Shown in pieces: positions 63,271 to 64,000 of a DNA stretch of 64,000 bases. The DNA lies in the NCBI GenBank assembly GCA_004009845.1, contig RMBW01000014.1, positions 124,001 through 188,000 on the forward strand, written 5' to 3'. Every line of letters begins with the position of its first letter. Within the stretch, counting starts at the first letter, position 1. Source of the stretch: Davidsoniella eucalypti (lineage: Eukaryota; Ascomycota; Sordariomycetes; Microascales; Ceratocystidaceae). Made by a program: the position numbers and the translations under genes. The notes under the pieces were generated by a model. That model worked only from the letters and a program-made list of their open reading frames with translations. It did no database searches and was not told the DNA's origin.

Positions 63271-63700
63271 TTAACGTCTACCTACCTACTATTATTTTGC
63301 AGTAATACGGCCGCATATTACGGGCAAAAGCGGCAACTCCCGAGCGGTCAGCAAATGTAGGTAGACCGAACTTCTCTTATGACTTTTTAGGGTCCAGCAC
63401 TGGCCAAGAGAGCTCTCTGTCTAGCACAGCCCGAGGGCAAGCCTGCGGGTCCCAAGATTGGATACTTAGTGTTCTTACCGTACAACATAGACTAATGGTA
63501 AAAACACGGCAACAAGATTCCCGCGTCACGGGGCTGGGCATCCGGAACCTTCAAAGAGGCTGCCCATCGAGGGTGAGTGTGCCTTCCTGGGCTGAATAGT
63601 TTGATGAACTCGGGAGACCGGCGAACGAGAAAGTGATACAAAAAGGGGCAGTCGTCGGTGAGAACATCCCTTGAGAGGGGAAAAATTCGGGCTCAAGGCC
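63271..63700 (-). repeat. dispersed repeat, copy B (near right-edge tRNA)
   Basis: Inverted relative to copy A at 25621-26240. Read on the minus strand it shows, in the same order as copy A, GGGCAGCCTCTTTG (63565-63552), GGGAATCTTGTTGC (63522-63509) and TAGGTAGACGTTAA (63284-63271). Weaker similarity surrounds them (GGTCTCCCGAG versus GGTCTCCTGAG). Spacing differs: 29 bases separate the first two motifs here, whereas they overlap by one base in copy A, and about 225 versus 470 bases lie before the last motif. It is therefore an old, indel-rich copy. No intact protein frame. Confidence 0.55.
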
Positions 63701-63951
63701 TCACAACTCGGTATCGAAAACGATAAAAGGTCAAAAAAAGAAAGTGAGGATAGACAGCAACGTTGGTATTGTGTGCTGGTCGCTCTTGAAAACCCACGAT
63801 GAAGGGGAAAGGTTCGTCTTTAGACAAGAGGAAGGAAGGCACCATGAACTCAAAGGGGTTGTAGGAGGGAAGGTTGTCTACGTACAGTTATTGCGTAGCA
63901 ATACGATGGATTCTTATATCTTCATACACAGATAAAAAGGATGGATGTGCC

Positions 63952-63956
63952 AAAAA
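63952..63956 (-). terminator. Pol III terminator of right-edge tRNA
   Basis: Five T on the minus strand directly after the discriminator base of the partial tRNA. Confidence 0.55.
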
Positions 63957-64000
63957 TGGAGACACGGGGAATCGAACCCCGGACCTGATCCAAGCTGTTA
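63957..64000 (-). tRNA. tRNA, 3' part only (cut by window end)
   Basis: On the minus strand the end of a tRNA is visible: T-arm CGGGG-TTCGATT-CCCCG (63981-63965), acceptor 3' strand TGTCTCC and discriminator A (63957). The bases upstream of the T-arm can fold as CTTG-GAT-CAGG, which would be a long variable arm as in tRNA-Leu or tRNA-Ser, and discriminator A would favour Leu. The anticodon lies outside the window or cannot be placed, so the isotype is open. Confidence 0.7.

Noticed and set aside
1..64000. CRISPR arrays, bacterial operons, prophage
   Set aside because: No regularly spaced direct repeats; intron-bearing genes show a fungal nuclear genome.

Overview
The window looks like nuclear DNA of a filamentous ascomycete (Pezizomycotina). 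The evidence is short introns (about 54-184 nt) with GTANGT-like donors, CTAAC/CTGAC branch points and YAG acceptors, together with a hybrid histidine kinase, a highly reducing-type polyketide synthase and a NACHT-ankyrin NLR-like protein. The order or genus cannot be read from the sequence. Genes are sparse: seven confident protein genes and one complete tRNA gene sit in long AT-rich tracts without long ORFs.

Left part (0.5-17.5 kb): two divergent, paralogous, single-domain nucleoside phosphorylase-fold genes (499-1557 minus; 2713-3754 plus). Next is the essential ribosome-biogenesis gene RRP5 (3989-9385 minus, one intron). Then comes a decayed fungal P-loop-NTPase-like gene (about 10.7-11.58 kb plus) and a large NACHT-ankyrin gene (12913-17518 minus). 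The NACHT gene is rebuilt here from four exons, one of them only 25 nt and carrying most of the Walker A motif. Phosphorylase-fold, NTPase and NACHT-ankyrin modules are all parts of fungal NLR-like (STAND) proteins, so this stretch resembles a self/non-self recognition or immunity-type neighbourhood around a housekeeping gene.

Middle (20.7-43.4 kb): a two-exon Mpv17/PMP22-family membrane protein (20747-21544), then about 13 kb with no confident protein gene. That gap contains an intron-bearing tRNA-Gln(UUG) gene with a dispersed repeat next to it. It is followed by a hybrid histidine kinase (PAS-PAS-HisKA-HATPase-REC; 35077-39390, probably with an upstream 5' exon) and a six-exon MFS transporter of the 14-TM drug:H+ antiporter type (41197-43383 minus).

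Right part (43.4-64 kb): about 11.4 kb without recognisable genes. It is followed by a nine-exon, 2328-residue polyketide synthase (54803-62305) with KS-AT-DH-(structural region)-(degenerate ER)-KR-ACP order and no C-methyltransferase motif that I can see. No tailoring enzymes lie beside it in the window. The right edge carries a second copy of the dispersed repeat and the 3' half of another tRNA gene. Both repeat copies therefore neighbour tRNA genes.
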